From Telluribacter roseus (GTDB lineage Bacteria > Bacteroidota > Bacteroidia > Cytophagales > Spirosomataceae): a stretch of DNA of 64,000 nt. Made by a program: the position numbers and the translations under genes. The stretch lies in assembly GCF_017355915.2 (NCBI RefSeq), contig NZ_JAFEUV020000013.1:62001-126000 (forward strand), given 5' to 3'. The notes below the pieces were generated by a model. It saw nothing but the letters and a program-made list of their open reading frames with translations. It ran no database searches and had not been told where the DNA came from. This document shows positions 52,557-61,403 of the stretch, piece by piece. The stretch's first letter is position 1, and each line of letters starts with the position of its first letter.

Positions 52557-54395
52557 CTACTCCACGGTCACTGACTTGGCTAGGTTACGGGGCTGGTCTA
52601 CATTACGGCCGCGTAGCACGGCTACGTAGTACGAAAGCAGCTGTAGCGGTATAACGGACAGCAGAGGTACCAGTACATCGTGCGTACGGGGAATCTCGAT
52701 CACAAAATCCACCATGCCCGGTATCAGGATGTCGCCTTCTGTGACAATGGCAATTACGCGTCCCTTGCGGGCCTTTACCTCCTGAATGTTAGATACAATC
52801 TTGTCGTAGGAGCTATCCTTAGTAGCCAGGAAGACGACCGGCATATCCTCATCGATAAGCGCGATGGGGCCGTGCTTCATCTCGGCAGCGGGGTAGCCTT
52901 CGGCGTGGATATAGGAGATTTCTTTCAGCTTCAGAGCTCCTTCCAGCGCCACGGGGAAGTTGAGGCCCCGACCCAGGTAGATAAAGTTGCGGGAGTAGGT
53001 AAAGATGGACGATATCTCTTTGATCTTGTCCGCGCTCTCCAGAACCTTTTCTACTTTGTCTGGAATAGTTTCCAGCTCAATGAGCAACTGACGATACACC
53101 TCCTCGGATATGGTACCTTTGCGCTTTGCGGCAGCAACAGCCATGAGCGTAAGTACTGTTACCTGCGCTGTAAAAGCCTTGGTACTGGCTACGCCTATCT
53201 CCGGGCCGGCGTGGGTATAGGCGCCGGCATGGGTAGCGCGGGCGATGGATGAGCCTACCACGTTACACACACCAAATATGGTAGCGCCTTTGGACTTGGC
53301 CAGTTCAATAGCCGCCAATGTATCGGCCGTTTCACCCGACTGGGAGATAGCTATAACAATGTCATTTTCGCTGATTACCGGGTTGCGGTACCGGAACTCC
53401 GAGGCGTATTCTACCTCTACATTGATGCGCGCCAACTCCTCGAACAGGTATTCGGCAACGAGCCCGGCGTGCCAGGAGGTACCACAGCCCACGATCACGA
53501 TCCGGTTGGCCGAGGCCAGCTTGTCAATGTAGTTGCGGAGCCCTCCCAGCTGCAGGTGTCCCTCATCAGCCCGCACCCGGCCCCGCATGCTATCGCAGAT
53601 GGAGCGGGGCTGCTCGAAGATTTCCTTCAGCATGAAGTGGTCGTAGCCGCCTTTCTCAATGGCTTCCAGTTCCAGCTCCAGCGTTTGGATATAGGGTGTT
53701 TTCTGGGTGTTGTCAGAGCTCAGTATGTTGAGCTGGTTGTCGCGTACTACCGCTATCTCGTAGTCGTCCAGGTATACTACATCTTTAGTGTACTCAATGA
53801 TAGGCGTAGCGTCTGAGGCAAAGAAGAATTCATTCTCACCAATGCCTATTACCAGCGGACTACCCTTGCGAGCGGCAATGAGCTGCGTAGGATTGTCTTC
53901 TTCCATCACCACGATGGCGTAGGCGCCTACTACTTCCTGCAGGGCCAGCCGCACGGCTTCTTCCAGCGGCTTTTCGGTTTCCTTCCGGATGTCTTCGATG
54001 AAGTGGATCAGTACCTCCGAGTCGGTCTGGCTTTTAAAAATATGCCCTTTCTGCTGGAGCTTCTGCTTAATGGTGCTGTAGTTCTCTATGATACCATTGT
54101 GAATGATAGCCAACCTACCGTCATCGGAGTAGTGTGGGTGAGCATTAACGTCGTTAGGTTCGCCGTGGGTAGCCCAGCGGGTATGGCCCATACCTATTTT
54201 GGCCGTGAGTTCTTTACCGGCCAGCTCGGCCTTAAGATCGGAGACTTTACCTTTCTTCTTGTAAACGTTCAATCCGTGGCCGTTTAGTAAAGCCACGCCG
54301 GCGCTGTCGTACCCTCTATATTCGAGCCGCTGCAATCCTTTGATAACTAATGGATAGGCTTCTCTGTATCCTACATACGCTACAATTCCACACAT
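52557..54395 (-). CDS. glmS: Glutamine-fructose-6-phosphate aminotransferase
   Basis: 612 residues. N-terminal nucleophile Cys2 in MCGIVAYVGYREAYPLVIKG and the glutaminase signature MGHTRWATHGEPNDVNAHPH. Then two SIS domains with VGCGTSWHAGLVAEYLFEEL, AISQSGETADTLAAI, EIGVASTKAFTAQV and the C-terminal LAKSVTVE. It makes glucosamine-6-P from fructose-6-P and glutamine, the first step to UDP-GlcNAc. Upstream a TTG-N20-TTTATTTG promoter lies on the minus strand. No glmS ribozyme-like leader is recognisable in the short 5' region. Confidence 0.97.
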   Translation of the reverse strand: MCGIVAYVGYREAYPLVIKGLQRLEYRGYDSAGVALLNGHGLNVYKKKGKVSDLKAELAGKELTAKIGMGHTRWATHGEPNDVNAHPHYSDDGRLAIIHNGIIENYSTIKQKLQQKGHIFKSQTDSEVLIHFIEDIRKETEKPLEEAVRLALQEVVGAYAIVVMEEDNPTQLIAARKGSPLVIGIGENEFFFASDATPIIEYTKDVVYLDDYEIAVVRDNQLNILSSDNTQKTPYIQTLELELEAIEKGGYDHFMLKEIFEQPRSICDSMRGRVRADEGHLQLGGLRNYIDKLASANRIVIVGCGTSWHAGLVAEYLFEELARINVEVEYASEFRYRNPVISENDIVIAISQSGETADTLAAIELAKSKGATIFGVCNVVGSSIARATHAGAYTHAGPEIGVASTKAFTAQVTVLTLMAVAAAKRKGTISEEVYRQLLIELETIPDKVEKVLESADKIKEISSIFTYSRNFIYLGRGLNFPVALEGALKLKEISYIHAEGYPAAEMKHGPIALIDEDMPVVFLATKDSSYDKIVSNIQEVKARKGRVIAIVTEGDILIPGMVDFVIEIPRTHDVLVPLLSVIPLQLLSYYVAVLRGRNVDQPRNLAKSVTVE

Positions 54396-54436
54396 ATAAT
54401 TATTAAATTAATTTAAAAATGGAACTTGGTTAAGTG

Positions 54437-54467
54437 CAAATAAAGGAAATGAATACGGGTGCGACAA
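54437..54467 (-). promoter_or_regulatory. glmS promoter candidate
   Basis: On the minus strand: TTG at 54467-54465, 20 bases, then TTTATTTG at 54444-54437 (one mismatch to TAnnTTTG). It lies 41 bases before the glmS ATG and just after the DUF4270 terminator. Confidence 0.5.
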
Positions 54468-54472
54468 ACCTA

Positions 54473-54509
54473 TAAATAAAAAAACCGGCAATGTTAACAT
54501 TGCCGGTTT
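54473..54509 (-). terminator. Terminator of the DUF4270 gene
   Basis: Perfect palindrome AAACCGGCAATG-TTAA-CATTGCCGGTTT (54482-54509). On the minus strand the stem is followed by a run of T with one short interruption (TTTTTTTATTTAT). It lies 22 bases after the DUF4270 stop. Confidence 0.85.
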
Positions 54510-54531
54510 CAAAAAGAATATTCTGACAGAG

Positions 54532-55965
54532 CTATTCTTTCGCAACGGTATAGAAAACAATCAGTTTCAGATCACCCGGCTTAGTACCAACTACCAAACG
54601 GTTCACACGGTTATTCAACTGAGACTCAAATCGTGTTCCTGTCTGCCCCAATGTATTGGTATAAATAGGTGTCAGCAGAAAGCTGTTATTTGTTTTACGA
54701 CCCGACAGAATAGCCTGCAGCTGGGTAGTCAGGAAGAAAGTATAGTCTTTAGTAAGCGGATTGTAAGGTTGTACCTGAGGATCAATAGGAGTGTTACTAT
54801 GTCCTGAAACATCCGAATTCACAATCAGTTCGTAACCGGCATTACGCTTGATCAGATTAGTAGAGTCGGTTTCGAGCAGCACCAGGAAAGGAGGTATTGT
54901 TATACCTGGCTGGTTAAAGCTCAGATCTGGTCTGATGGTGAGTTGAGCCCGGTTAATGGCCGCAGGCCCGTTAGCCCTAAGCCTGTTCAGATAGGGAATT
55001 TCAATTCTGGTCATAACGCCCAGGGCATCCTGTACATAGGTGTAGCCATTGGTAGCCGAGGCAGGTATAGGCTGCAGAGGCTTGATATCTTCCAGGGGCG
55101 TGCCGGTACGATCGGCTATCACGCGGTTGAAGCCTGCCCGGTAAGGCCCTGTGTTCAGGTTCAGGTGAGCGCCCAGCGAGTAGGCTTTGGTTACCGTATC
55201 AGTGGGTGAGGAGCGGTAGTAGAGCTGCAGCAAAACTCCGTTTGATCCCGGTATACCTATGATAGCCGTGTTGTCTTCGCCAGGTACCAGCGCCAGTCCT
55301 TTCAGCACGCTATGTATTTTATCATTTGTCTGATTAGCCGGAGTTGATAGCAGCGTGAACAGTTCACTACCCAGGTTATCCGACAGGCGCACCCGCATGG
55401 TACCTGTTGTGCTCGGACGGGCCAGGAATGTCTTCTCTCCGAGTGGAGTAGCCGCATAAGCTACCTTACTGGTGTTATAGTAGGTAGTGGTGCGCGAAAG
55501 GTCTTCGGTGATGCGGTGTACCGCCAGCTTCTGAGTGGGGATGGTATCACCATAGGTATAGCTATAGCCCATCAGCAGCACCAGCGAGTCATAGCGGGCG
55601 GTAGTACCGAATTCCACGGCGGTAGTCGCAGGGGTATTCACCCAGAAGTGGCTCGAAGCAGTAATTTCACCAAAAAGAGGGTCTTTGTACTTACCCATCA
55701 GTAGTATATCCGGGTTGCTGGTACGTACCGAGTCGGCCAGTACGGTAGAAGTGCGGACGGTGAGGGTGTCGGTGTAGAATGTACCTACGGGAGTAAGAGG
55801 CGTGAGACTAATGTCCCGGGGAGGATCGCAGGCCATTAAAAGGGTGGTCAGTAAGACCACCCCTATGGCAAAGCTTTTAGTTAACCAGGTCGTTATACAA
55901 GTTGTAGTACGCTTCTGAAAAATTGCTGTCTTCTTCGACAAGATCGACACGTTTTGGTGAGTCAT
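54532..55965 (-). CDS. DUF4270 family outer-membrane lipoprotein
   Basis: 477 residues as read from ATG 55965. The signal peptide (WLTKSFAIGVVLLTTLLMAC) sits at residues 28-47, leaving an unusually long N-terminus; GTG at codon 6 or TTG at codon 9 are alternatives, and all overlap the preceding gene. The DUF4270 body begins TPVGTFYTDTLTVRTSTVL and has GKYKDPLFGEITASSHFWV and repeated beta segments. Function unknown; members are exported and common beside glmS and glycogen-synthase-like genes in Bacteroidota, as here. Confidence 0.85.
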   Translation of the reverse strand: MTHQNVSILSKKTAIFQKRTTTCITTWLTKSFAIGVVLLTTLLMACDPPRDISLTPLTPVGTFYTDTLTVRTSTVLADSVRTSNPDILLMGKYKDPLFGEITASSHFWVNTPATTAVEFGTTARYDSLVLLMGYSYTYGDTIPTQKLAVHRITEDLSRTTTYYNTSKVAYAATPLGEKTFLARPSTTGTMRVRLSDNLGSELFTLLSTPANQTNDKIHSVLKGLALVPGEDNTAIIGIPGSNGVLLQLYYRSSPTDTVTKAYSLGAHLNLNTGPYRAGFNRVIADRTGTPLEDIKPLQPIPASATNGYTYVQDALGVMTRIEIPYLNRLRANGPAAINRAQLTIRPDLSFNQPGITIPPFLVLLETDSTNLIKRNAGYELIVNSDVSGHSNTPIDPQVQPYNPLTKDYTFFLTTQLQAILSGRKTNNSFLLTPIYTNTLGQTGTRFESQLNNRVNRLVVGTKPGDLKLIVFYTVAKE

Positions 55966-56683
55966 TAAAAATTTGGTTTAAGCTTCCGCTGATTTTTTCG
56001 TCGGCTTTCAAAACAGCATCAGCGTAGGCGCATCCGAGCTTTACAAAACCTTCAAAATCTGCTGAGTTAAGGTGAGCCAGGGCTTCGTCACTTACGTCCA
56101 TAGCTTTAGCCTTGCTCAGCAAATCCGCATCAAATTTATAATTGAAAGCGTTATTATGCACAGTAAATACGCTTTTTGTATCCTTAAACATGGGGTCATT
56201 CCGGTAGGTAGTCTTCAGATACATAGGTATCAGGGACGTCATCCAGTCGTTACAATGTACGATATCAGGAGCCCAGCCTAGTTTTTTGACGGTTTCCAGT
56301 ACGCCCTTGCAGAAGAAGATCGCACGCTCATCATTATCGTCAAAAAAGTTATTCTCTTTGTCAAAGAAAACGGATTTGCGGTGGAAATAGTCTTCGTTAT
56401 CTATGAAATATACCTGTAATTTGGCATTGGGGATAGATGCTACCTTTATAATGAGAGGCTTTTCATCGTCGCCTACAGTAATATTAATGCCTGAAAGACG
56501 AACTACCTCATGAAGCCGATTCTTACGTTCGTTGATGAGGCCAAAGCGGGGGACTAGAATTCTGATTTCAGCACCTCGTTCTTGCATTGCCTGGGGAAGC
56601 CTTCTTACATAGTCGGCAACGTCAGTAGTTTTGAGGAAGGGGTTGATTTCACTGGCGACATACAAAATTCTTAGTTTGTCCAT
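55877..56683 (-). CDS. Half-length glycogen/starch synthase-like protein (GT5 N-terminal domain only)
   Basis: 268 residues from ATG 56683; the upstream part of the frame is excluded by the promoter. MDKLRILYVASEINPFLKTTDVADYV aligns with the GT5 start, but the ADP-glucose-binding KxGGLADV is replaced by Lys18-Thr-Thr-Asp-Val-Ala-Asp. DIVHCNDWMTSLIPMYLK and SVFTVHNNAFNYKF match the conserved N-terminal Rossmann domain. The second catalytic Rossmann domain (about 230 residues) is absent and there is no frameshift tail. Possibly a regulatory or sugar-binding protein. Its end overlaps the DUF4270 start by 89 bases. Confidence 0.82.
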   Translation of the reverse strand: MDKLRILYVASEINPFLKTTDVADYVRRLPQAMQERGAEIRILVPRFGLINERKNRLHEVVRLSGINITVGDDEKPLIIKVASIPNAKLQVYFIDNEDYFHRKSVFFDKENNFFDDNDERAIFFCKGVLETVKKLGWAPDIVHCNDWMTSLIPMYLKTTYRNDPMFKDTKSVFTVHNNAFNYKFDADLLSKAKAMDVSDEALAHLNSADFEGFVKLGCAYADAVLKADEKISGSLNQIFNDSPKRVDLVEEDSNFSEAYYNLYNDLVN

Positions 56684-56718
56684 AGACTTTTTAAGCTGTT
56701 TGTGTAGAAAAAGATTTG

Positions 56719-56749
56719 CAAAATTATACAAAAAAAATCCGACTTTCAA
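56719..56749 (-). promoter_or_regulatory. Promoter of the GT5-like gene
   Basis: On the minus strand: TTG at 56749-56747, 20 bases, TAATTTTG at 56726-56719, an exact -7 match. It lies 35 bases before the ATG at 56683 and excludes the longer upstream frame. Confidence 0.65.
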
Positions 56750-56917
56750 TAAAATATGCTGACTAATTGTAATATTGCACACAGTTTGGCCTATACTGCG
56801 CTTTTATTTAACCATATCCAGTAAACACGGGTCTCTTATGCGTCCCTCTCCTCTTGGGATAATGCAACTAACAAACTGGCTGGCTCACGTTCAAAGCGGC
56901 TACAAAATCCTTTTTAA

Positions 56918-57760
56918 ATGCAAGTTTTTTATACTATAACCGAGCTGCGTGCCTACCTGGCGGCTCAGCGTAGCGAAAAGAAATCCATAGGTCTGGTGCC
57001 TACTATGGGTGCTCTGCATCAGGGACATATGTCTCTCATTGAGGCTTCCCGACAGGCCAATGACGTGACGGTATGCAGCATCTTCGTCAATCCAATCCAG
57101 TTTACCAATCAGGACGACCTTAGCAGGTACCCCCGTACCCTCGAGCAGGACTATCTCCTGCTGGAAGAGGCAGGCTGCGATTTTGTGTTTGCTCCCTCCG
57201 CTGACGAGATGTACAACACAGCTCCCTCGCTGGTGCTGGACTTTGGAACACTGGAGACAGTGATGGAAGGAGCCTTTCGTCCAGGACATTTTAACGGAGT
57301 AGGCATTGTCGTAGCCCGACTGTTCAATATAGTACATCCCGATCGGGTGTACTTTGGGCAGAAGGATCTGCAGCAGCTGGCGGTAATCCGGCGCCTGGTG
57401 GAGGATCTGGCCTTTCAGATAGAGGTTGTGCCCTGTCCTACGGTACGCGAAGCTGATGGCCTGGCCATGTCTTCGAGAAACCGCCGTCTGAGCCCTGAGG
57501 AGCGTGCTATCGCCCCGCACCTGTACAGGGCCCTGTCTGAGGCGCAGGAACGACTACTCAACGGAGAACGGGTGGCTGATGTGATACAGGTCGTGCAGGA
57601 CTACATAGCCACCGTACCAGCTTTTAGTCTTGAATACTTTGAAGTAGTGGATGCTCGTACCATGCAACCCGTGGATGAAGTACAGTCCGAAGGCCACACG
57701 GCCCTGTGTGTAGCGGCTCACCTGGGGCCGGTACGGCTGATCGATAATGTAGTGTTCTAA
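56918..57760 (+). CDS. panC: Pantothenate synthetase
   Basis: 280 residues, the normal length. The ATP-binding HxGH is at His34-His37 (PTMGALHQGHMSLI); FVNPIQF, RPGHFNGV, YFGQKDLQQL and SSRNRRLSPEE are all present. It condenses pantoate and beta-alanine with ATP to pantothenate, the coenzyme A precursor. Divergent from the GT5-like gene. panD, which makes the beta-alanine, is 2.1 kb downstream on the same strand, separated by an opposite-strand Gfo/Idh gene. Confidence 0.96.
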   Translation: MQVFYTITELRAYLAAQRSEKKSIGLVPTMGALHQGHMSLIEASRQANDVTVCSIFVNPIQFTNQDDLSRYPRTLEQDYLLLEEAGCDFVFAPSADEMYNTAPSLVLDFGTLETVMEGAFRPGHFNGVGIVVARLFNIVHPDRVYFGQKDLQQLAVIRRLVEDLAFQIEVVPCPTVREADGLAMSSRNRRLSPEERAIAPHLYRALSEAQERLLNGERVADVIQVVQDYIATVPAFSLEYFEVVDARTMQPVDEVQSEGHTALCVAAHLGPVRLIDNVVF

Positions 57761-57861
57761 GGGTGAAAGAACGAAATGAGCGAAAGAGTGATTTGAGTTC
57801 AGGAGTTATAGTCTATAAGTGTATGAGATTGTAGAGGGGGATTTATAGTCTTTAGTAGGTG

Positions 57862-57928
57862 GGCTCCGGAGGAGCCATACTTCAGTAGTAGTGATGGAAT
57901 TCTGGTCCAGCACTAGCTCCGTAGGAGC
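57862..57928. repeat. Two GCTCCGnAGGAGC palindromes
   Basis: GGCTCCGGAGGAGCC (57862-57876) and GCTCCGTAGGAGC (57916-57928) share the arms GCTCC/GGAGC with a three-base centre and are followed by similar words (CATAC, GACAC). This looks like two copies of a short dispersed intergenic repeat. Confidence 0.6.
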
Positions 57929-57952
57929 GACACTTTTCTCCCCCTTCTAAAG

Positions 57953-57992
57953 ACAAAGAGCCCCCTGGTCAGCTGACCAGGGGGCTCTTTGT
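57953..57992. terminator. Bidirectional terminator, 40-base perfect palindrome
   Basis: Every base from 57953 to 57992 pairs with its mirror partner, with core CTGGTCAGCTGACCAG, flanked by ACAAAGAG and CTCTTTGT. It stands between panC and the convergent Gfo/Idh gene and can terminate both. Confidence 0.85.
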
Positions 57993-58007
57993 TTAGGTAT
58001 TTTATGC

Positions 58008-59480
58008 TTATACAAGCTTCCAGTTGCCGCGGTACTCGCGTTTTACGAACTGGTTGGCATCGTCGAAGTTTGTAATCTTCATGCTCTTGCCATCCCATAG
58101 CATCTTCTTACGGCCAGGGTAGGTGAAGCCTTTACCATCGGCATTGGCGGTACGCAGGTTGTAGCTGCGGATAGCCAGGTTACCCATCAGTACAGTCTCA
58201 GTCAGCGGACCAGCGTAGTCAAATGACGACGTCAGCTCTTTGTGCTCTTTGCTGTTAAAGCCGGCTTTGCAGGCATCCGTCCAGGCTACGTGGTGACCAA
58301 ACTCCGGCATCGTCGTATACTTGTTCTGGAAGCTGCCCTTAGGCATTTCCATCTTGGTACCATTCTTCAGGTAAATCTTAGGATCAAGACCGTACGTAGC
58401 ACAGGTCATAACGCCCTTATCACCGATCAGCATAGCACCGTTGCTGCTGTCTGGCTCGCCCAGTGGCTCGTTGGCCGGTATCCACTCGGGGTGGAACGGA
58501 CGCAGACCACCGTCGTGCCATACCATCGTTACTTCCGACTTGTTCTTAGCCGTAGCCGGGAACTTGAGCTGTACGCGTGATGACGGCGGGCAACCTTCGG
58601 GAATGTACTCAGGAGTCCAGTCCTTGAGGAATACCTGTCCTACGCTGGCTTCTACCTCAGTTGGGTAGCCCAGACCCAGTACGCGGAACGGAGGGTCGAT
58701 CAGGTGACAACCCATATCACCGAGTGCACCGGTACCGAAGTTCCACCAGCCACGCCATTTGAAGGGGTGCCAGGCCGGGCTGTAATCAACCCAGTCGGCA
58801 GTACCTACCCACAGGTCCCAGTCGATATCCTGAGGTACATCAGCCTTGGAGGTAGGCACGGGTATACCCTGTGGCCATACAGGACGGTTGGTCCATATCT
58901 GTACTTCTTTGACGTTACCGATCAGGCCTTTGTTAAACCAGTCTACCATCTGACGCTGTCCGGGGTTTGATGCCCCCTGGTTACCCATCTGCGTTACCAC
59001 CTTGTACTTACGAGCGGCTTCGGTCAGCATACGGGCCTCGTAGATATCGTGTGTAAGGGGCTTCTGTACGTACACGTGCTTGCCCAGCTGCATGGCAGCC
59101 ATGGCTATAACGGCATGCTGGTGGTCAGCGGTAGATACCGTAACGGCATCAATGCTTTTACCCATTTCGTCGAACATGCGGCGGAAGTCTTTGTACTTCT
59201 TGGCGTTCGGGTGCTTTTCAAAATTTCTCTTTCCCTGGATCCAGTCTACGTCGCAAAGGGCTACCATGTTTTCAGCGCCATTGTTCCAGGCGTTGTTGGT
59301 GTCCGAAAATCCTTTGCCTCCTATACCGATACCAGCTATATTCAGCTTATCACTGGGAGCGCGGTAGCCTTTGCCCAACACATGGCGGGGTACTATGAAG
59401 AAGCTTCCTACTGCGGCGGCGGCGCTTTTCTGAAGGAAGTCACGGCGTGATACACCGCTGTTTTCAACTTTCTTACTCAT
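58008..59480 (-). CDS. Tat-exported Gfo/Idh/MocA-family oxidoreductase
   Basis: 490 residues. Tat signal SRRDFLQKSAAAAVGSFF at residues 11-28. Rossmann N-terminus LNIAGIGIGGKGF, AVTVSTADHQHAVIAM, catalytic-Lys motif KHVYVQKPLTHDIYEARML, and GALGDMGCHLIDPPF in the C-terminal domain. The long form (about 450-490 residues) is abundant in Bacteroidota and Planctomycetes and acts on sugars or glycosides in the periplasm; substrate unknown. It lies on the opposite strand between panC and panD, with its own terminator, and looks inserted into that cluster. Confidence 0.87.
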   Translation of the reverse strand: MSKKVENSGVSRRDFLQKSAAAAVGSFFIVPRHVLGKGYRAPSDKLNIAGIGIGGKGFSDTNNAWNNGAENMVALCDVDWIQGKRNFEKHPNAKKYKDFRRMFDEMGKSIDAVTVSTADHQHAVIAMAAMQLGKHVYVQKPLTHDIYEARMLTEAARKYKVVTQMGNQGASNPGQRQMVDWFNKGLIGNVKEVQIWTNRPVWPQGIPVPTSKADVPQDIDWDLWVGTADWVDYSPAWHPFKWRGWWNFGTGALGDMGCHLIDPPFRVLGLGYPTEVEASVGQVFLKDWTPEYIPEGCPPSSRVQLKFPATAKNKSEVTMVWHDGGLRPFHPEWIPANEPLGEPDSSNGAMLIGDKGVMTCATYGLDPKIYLKNGTKMEMPKGSFQNKYTTMPEFGHHVAWTDACKAGFNSKEHKELTSSFDYAGPLTETVLMGNLAIRSYNLRTANADGKGFTYPGRKKMLWDGKSMKITNFDDANQFVKREYRGNWKLV

Positions 59481-59866
59481 TTTGATTGTATTAAGTACGT
59501 AAAGGGTCGAGAATATTACCAGTTGTAAAAGTACATCGGATTCTCAAAATACTTGAAGCCTTTGGATAATATTGTACAAAATGAGTAGAAAGTAGGCCTT
59601 ATCTACTTGATGCCTCTTTTGTATTTCTGGGACGGTCGGGGTAGGTGTGGGTACAGGCGGCAATCAAAAGTGCCTTGAATCTATGTACAGTCAAGGAAAT
59701 AGTAAAGAGCAGGCTAATATAGGATTATGACTGTTCAGGAGCCTGGAACCGGGAGGAGCGCAACCGTGTTTTGATGGGTGAGTACAAATCCCCTAACTTT
59801 GCACGCGTAAGGGAGCAATACCTAACCAAGTAGTCCCTCCTGAAAGCTCTTTAACTTATTTGATTG
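59481..59866. other. Divergent intergenic region Gfo/Idh-panD
   Basis: 386 bases. The panD promoter is at 59771-59801. The remainder has no supported gene, repeat or RNA, and no exact promoter box was seen for the Gfo/Idh gene (TACTTTTA on the minus strand near 59530 is the nearest match). Confidence 0.4.
59771..59801 (+). promoter_or_regulatory. panD promoter
   Basis: TTG at 59771-59773, 20 bases, TAACTTTG at 59794-59801, an exact -7 box. The 5' leader would be about 58 bases. Confidence 0.65.
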
Positions 59867-60217
59867 ATGCAAATTACATTGATGAAATCGAAGATCCACC
59901 GGGTCAAGGTAACGCAGGCCGAGCTTAACTACGTCGGAAGCATTACGATAGATGAGGATCTGATGGATGCAGCAGGTATATTCGAACACGAGCAGGTCCA
60001 TATTGTTAACAATAACAACGGAGAGCGGCTGGTGACCTACGTGATCAAAGGCGCCCGTGGCTCAGGAGTGATTTGTCTGAATGGCGCGGCAGCCCGTAAA
60101 GCCCAGGTAGGTGACATTATTATTATCATTACGTACGCCAGCATGAGTCCGGAGGAAGCTAAGGACTTTAAGCCCAGGGTCGTATTCCCTGATGATTCCA
60201 ACCGGCTGGTAGATTAA
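59867..60217 (+). CDS. panD: Aspartate 1-decarboxylase proenzyme
   Basis: 116 residues from ATG 59867. This start places the self-cleavage site Gly24-Ser25 (NYVGSITID) exactly where it is in E. coli PanD, supporting the choice over TTG 59864. [20 protein letters not shown], the central [22 protein letters not shown] and IIITYASM are family signatures. The pyruvoyl enzyme makes beta-alanine from aspartate for pantothenate. It is followed by a strong terminator. Confidence 0.95.
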   Translation: MQITLMKSKIHRVKVTQAELNYVGSITIDEDLMDAAGIFEHEQVHIVNNNNGERLVTYVIKGARGSGVICLNGAAARKAQVGDIIIIITYASMSPEEAKDFKPRVVFPDDSNRLVD

Positions 60218-60241
60218 TCATAACGTATACGAAATTTGTGT

Positions 60242-60290
60242 AGCAGACAGCGACAATAGTTAGGAATTTGTTCGCTGTCTGCTTTTTTTT
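60242..60290 (+). terminator. panD terminator
   Basis: Stem AGCAGACAGCGA/TCGCTGTCTGCT (12 bp) with an 18-base loop, then TTTTTTT. It sits 25 bases after panD and 30 before the next ATG. Confidence 0.88.
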
Positions 60291-60319
60291 GCCTTATATA
60301 TTCACTATTACTCTACTTC

Positions 60320-61351
60320 ATGAAGAATCTTCTCCGATACGCCATCTCCCTGGGACTGGCAGGTGGCTTGCTCTGGTTTGTGTTCAAAGACATTGATCTG
60401 GGGGCTATGCTGGACCGTCTTCAGCAGGCCGACTGGCGCTGGATAGTGGTATCCTGTCTTATATTGCTGGCGGCGCATATTACCCGGGCCTGGCGCTGGC
60501 AGATGCTTATGGAGCCCCTGGGGTATAAGCCCAATCTGTTTGATGCTTCGATCGCGGTATTTACGGGCTATTTTGCCAACTACATAGTACCCCGCATGGG
60601 TGAGGTTACCCGCTGTGGTACCTTGTACCGGCTGGAGCGTGTACCGGTCAACCTCAGCTTTGGTACCGTAGTGGCCGAGCGTATATTCGACGTTGTTACG
60701 CTGGTGGTTCTGATCGGGCTGAACTTTGTGCTGGAGTTTGATCGTCTGAGCGGCTTTTTTGCCGAGCTGTTTGGTAGTAAGGTAGGCGGGGGCGAGGGCA
60801 GTGGTGCCACCAACTGGCTGCTGATAATAGTACTTATAGGAGTTGCAGCCGTAGTAGTGTTAGGATACCTGTTCTTTAAGAATAAAGCCTTACGGGAAAA
60901 GGTACTGGCTAACGGTCTCGTGCAGAAGGCTGTAAGCTTTTCGAGAGGTATGCTGGAAGGTCTGCTCAGTATTCGTAAGCTCAGCAGCCCCGGCCTCTTT
61001 ATAGCCAGTTCATTGCTGATCTGGGTATTTTACTACCTGAGCTCGTACGTGCTGTTTTACTGTATCCCCGAAACATCCGACCTGGGCCCACTGGCCGGCC
61101 TCACGGTACTGGTCATAGGGGCTATCGGCATGGCTGCCCCTACGCAGGGAGGTATAGGAGCTTATCACCTGCTGGTAGGTAACGTGATGCTACTGTATGG
61201 CCTGACCCAGAAAGACGGGATCACACTGGCTACGTTTATACACGGTACCCAGATGCTCCTGATGCTGGTGGTAGGTGCGCTGGCTTTCCTGGTGGTACTA
61301 TTCATGAATAAATCGCGTAAGGAAGCGGTAGAAGAGGTACAACAGGTCTGA
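60320..61351 (+). CDS. Lysylphosphatidylglycerol-synthase-type flippase domain protein (UPF0104)
   Basis: 343 residues, about eight TM helices. RYAISLGLAGGLLWFVFKDIDLGAM, the polar RWIVVSCLILLAAHITRAWRW and YIVPRMGEVTRCGTLYRLE, plus the late AAPTQGGIGAYHLLVGNVM, are typical of the AglD/MprF-flippase-like family. Only the membrane domain is present; the aminoacyl-transferase domain of MprF is missing. It probably translocates a lipid. Position between panD and rfaE2 is typical in Bacteroidota. Confidence 0.88.
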   Translation: MKNLLRYAISLGLAGGLLWFVFKDIDLGAMLDRLQQADWRWIVVSCLILLAAHITRAWRWQMLMEPLGYKPNLFDASIAVFTGYFANYIVPRMGEVTRCGTLYRLERVPVNLSFGTVVAERIFDVVTLVVLIGLNFVLEFDRLSGFFAELFGSKVGGGEGSGATNWLLIIVLIGVAAVVVLGYLFFKNKALREKVLANGLVQKAVSFSRGMLEGLLSIRKLSSPGLFIASSLLIWVFYYLSSYVLFYCIPETSDLGPLAGLTVLVIGAIGMAAPTQGGIGAYHLLVGNVMLLYGLTQKDGITLATFIHGTQMLLMLVVGALAFLVVLFMNKSRKEAVEEVQQV

Positions 61352-61403
61352 GGAGTTTCCTGATGGGTTTTATGTTTCAGTGATTATCCTAAACCTTTAT
61401 ACT

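Noticed and set aside
52680-53252. 190-codon plus-strand frame opposite glmS
   Set aside because: Antisense shadow of highly conserved glmS.
54396-54436. glmS ribozyme
   Set aside because: The 5' region is too short and AT-rich, and glmS ribozymes are a Gram-positive feature; no matching structure is seen.
56900-57520. 206-codon minus-strand frame antisense to panC
   Set aside because: panC motifs are unambiguous and the antisense translation has no recognisable features.
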